Shown one piece after another: positions 62,471-64,000 of a DNA stretch of 64,000 bases (its first letter is position 1; every line of letters begins with the position of its first letter). The notes beneath the pieces are model-generated. The model worked only from the letters and a program-made list of their open reading frames with translations, ran no database searches and was not told the DNA's origin. Origin of the DNA: Ptiloglossa arizonensis (lineage: Eukaryota; Arthropoda; Insecta; Hymenoptera; Colletidae); contig NC_135054.1 of NCBI RefSeq assembly GCF_051014685.1, forward strand, positions 5,460,001 to 5,524,000. The letters run 5' to 3'. The position numbers and the translations under genes are program-made.

Positions 62471-63600
62471 CAATAGAAAATTAAATTAACATTATAGTTT
62501 TAAATCATTTCAGAAATTACAAAAACTGACAAGTTTTTTATATATAAGTTTTATATAATTTGCAATTAAGAATATAGAAATTAAGGAACATGATAAAATA
62601 ATAAAAATTATATTTTATTAAATTTGGAATATAACTATTTGGTTCTTACTTGATTTTATTGAATTGTTACTTGCTAATTTTTTTTTTTTAATAAGTAGAC
62701 CTTAAAAACATGTCTACATGTTTTGTTAAAACATGTACATGTTAAAAGGTTTAAAGATTTATTGTTATTTAAATTATTATGATAATAGTTTTACTAAGTT
62801 TTATATTAATATTATAAAAGTAGTATAATGTTTAATTAATCTCTTTGTAACAACTTATTGTTTGACTATAACTAATAAAGACTAATTTATAATATAACAA
62901 TCGATGTTATTGCTATCATTATACTTTGTTTAAAGTGTTTTTCTGAATGAACAATAGATGGCGTTGAGCTAAACAAAAATGTAGTACACTATACATCAAA
63001 GAATGTAGTGTTTGTTAATATCATGATGGGGTGGTATAATTCGTGACCTAATTACGTGAATAGAAACTGGAATTCAACATTCACCGCATACTTATTTTTA
63101 AACGTTGTAACTGTATACTGTACGAGCTCAAACAGTATATATTTATATATACATCTAATGCCACATAGCCATTTATCTCCTACGGAATAGCTAAAGTGCC
63201 GAATTTATTTTAGTCGTGTTACAGCTTTTGAGCGATGTACATATTCCTTTAAAACAAATGTTGACATATAGTTCCAAAAGGTGTATATCCTGTGTTGCAC
63301 AGTACTTTTAATTTTAAGTGTATCTCAACGAAATCGTATATTTACATACGCTTCGGAGCAAGACAATTGTATTATCGAGGTAAAAGACAGTAAATTTAAA
63401 ATTGAAAGAATCAGTAACGTGGTTTCAGTAACACATATTACACGCTTGTCTTTCTTAAATACGTGAGTTTTTAATTTGTCTACGCTACAGTTAGAATGTT
63501 TAGTCGAATAGAGAAATCTATGTTTAATAATATTGTGATTTTGGAGATTTTTTAATTTACGTCCTACGTATGTCAACGTTAGAGATGTAGAATCTCAAGG
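62471..63600. other. Intergenic AT-rich stretch
   Basis: No supported gene. It separates the CCT7 copy B promoter from the CpG-rich promoter-like sequence near the window's right end. Overlapping open frames on both strands at 63,281-63,576 have no homology or splice support. Confidence 0.5.
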
Positions 63601-63834
63601 TGTCAAGGATTCGCGTGTATACAATGACGTACAGTACGCGCAGAGTACTGTATCCATCTTGCGAGCAAGATGCTGACCTTACATCGTTGCACATGCGTGA
63701 AAATGACTCCCACCTGATGACGTCGAACCAATGACAAATCGATATGTTCGAAATTTTAACGCGAAAGCACGAAAGCTTTGACTATTCTTCTCAGCAGTTA
63801 ATAGTGAAATCTCGAGTTCGTTACATCTCGAATA
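63600..63834 (+). promoter_or_regulatory. Promoter and untranslated first exon of a plus-strand gene leaving the window
   Basis: CpG-rich against an AT-rich background. Two perfect 8-bp inverted repeats lie side by side: TACAGTAC/GTACTGTA at 63,630-63,637 and 63,645-63,652, and CATCTTGC/GCAAGATG at 63,655-63,662 and 63,665-63,672. The second resembles paired YY1/Pho-type CAAGATG sites. A cAMP-response-like TGACGTC is at 63,718-63,724 and a CCAAT box at 63,728-63,732. An initiator-like TCAGCAGTT lies near 63,791. A strong donor, AATA|GTAAGTAAA, follows at 63,834/63,835 with no ATG frame before it. The gene itself is outside the window. Confidence 0.45.
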
Positions 63835-64000
63835 GTAAGTAAACGGTCACGTGCATTTCAAGTGTACTTATCGTAAATGTAAAGTTATAGTAAATTTATC
63901 CAAGTAGTACATAATTTTCAGGTTTCTGAAATCGCGCCGGTTTTATTATTTACATTTTACGATTGTTTAATTATTTTACATGTGTTATATAAAATAATAC

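Noticed and set aside
1..64000. tRNA, rRNA, snRNA genes, CRISPR arrays, bacterial operons
   Set aside because: Searched by eye for B-box-like GGTTCRANNC motifs and regular repeat-spacer patterns. None convincing.

Overview
This is eukaryotic nuclear DNA: AT-rich, with short introns that have GT-AG borders, small multi-exon genes and decayed transposons. The gene content and the protein style (for example a CCT7 beginning M-QPQI) suggest an insect. I lean towards a hymenopteran because of the AT-rich background with isolated CpG-rich islets, but that is inference. There are no bacterial-type operons, CRISPR arrays or recognisable tRNA or rRNA genes.

Layout. Positions 1-36,300 are a gene-poor stretch in which I recognise no conserved protein gene. 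It holds a three-copy 147-bp tandem repeat (2.5-3.0 kb), a small piggyBac-type MITE with TTAA ends (6.79-7.02 kb), the fossil of a LINE with reverse transcriptase and RNase H remains (9.3-11.8 kb), a diffuse family of old repeats (20-28 kb), and several CpG-rich islets that look like promoters or untranslated first exons (about 28.6, 32.5 and 35 kb).

Positions 36,300-62,500 are gene-rich and marked by two independent tandem duplications. Thiamin pyrophosphokinase (TPK1) is present twice, head to tail, on the minus strand. A C2orf69-family gene (plus) and a small membrane-anchored glucosidase-II-beta-like gene (minus) follow as single copies. Then the chaperonin subunit CCT7 is present twice, head to tail, on the minus strand. 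All six genes can be read through intact exons with consistent splice phases. Three different Tc1/mariner relics lie in or beside these genes, one of them inside intron 1 of the second TPK1 copy. The last 0.4 kb looks like the promoter and non-coding first exon of a plus-strand gene that leaves the window.

The most interesting feature is the mosaic divergence of both duplicated pairs. In TPK1, exons 2-5 and the 3' flank are nearly identical between copies (about 5 differences in 704 coding bases), while exon 1 differs at 26 of 145 bases. The switch points coincide with the two Tc1-type insertions in copy B. In CCT7, about 1.87 kb (exons 3-6 with their introns) shows no difference I can see, while intron 2, the promoter and the outer flanks have clearly diverged. 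This is the pattern expected from continuing gene conversion between tandem copies, with insertions acting as barriers. Assembly artefact is the main alternative.

Functionally the genes are housekeeping: thiamine diphosphate synthesis (TPK1), folding of actin, tubulin and other clients (CCT7), a mitochondrial alpha/beta-hydrolase-like protein (C2orf69) and a putative ER/Golgi membrane protein.
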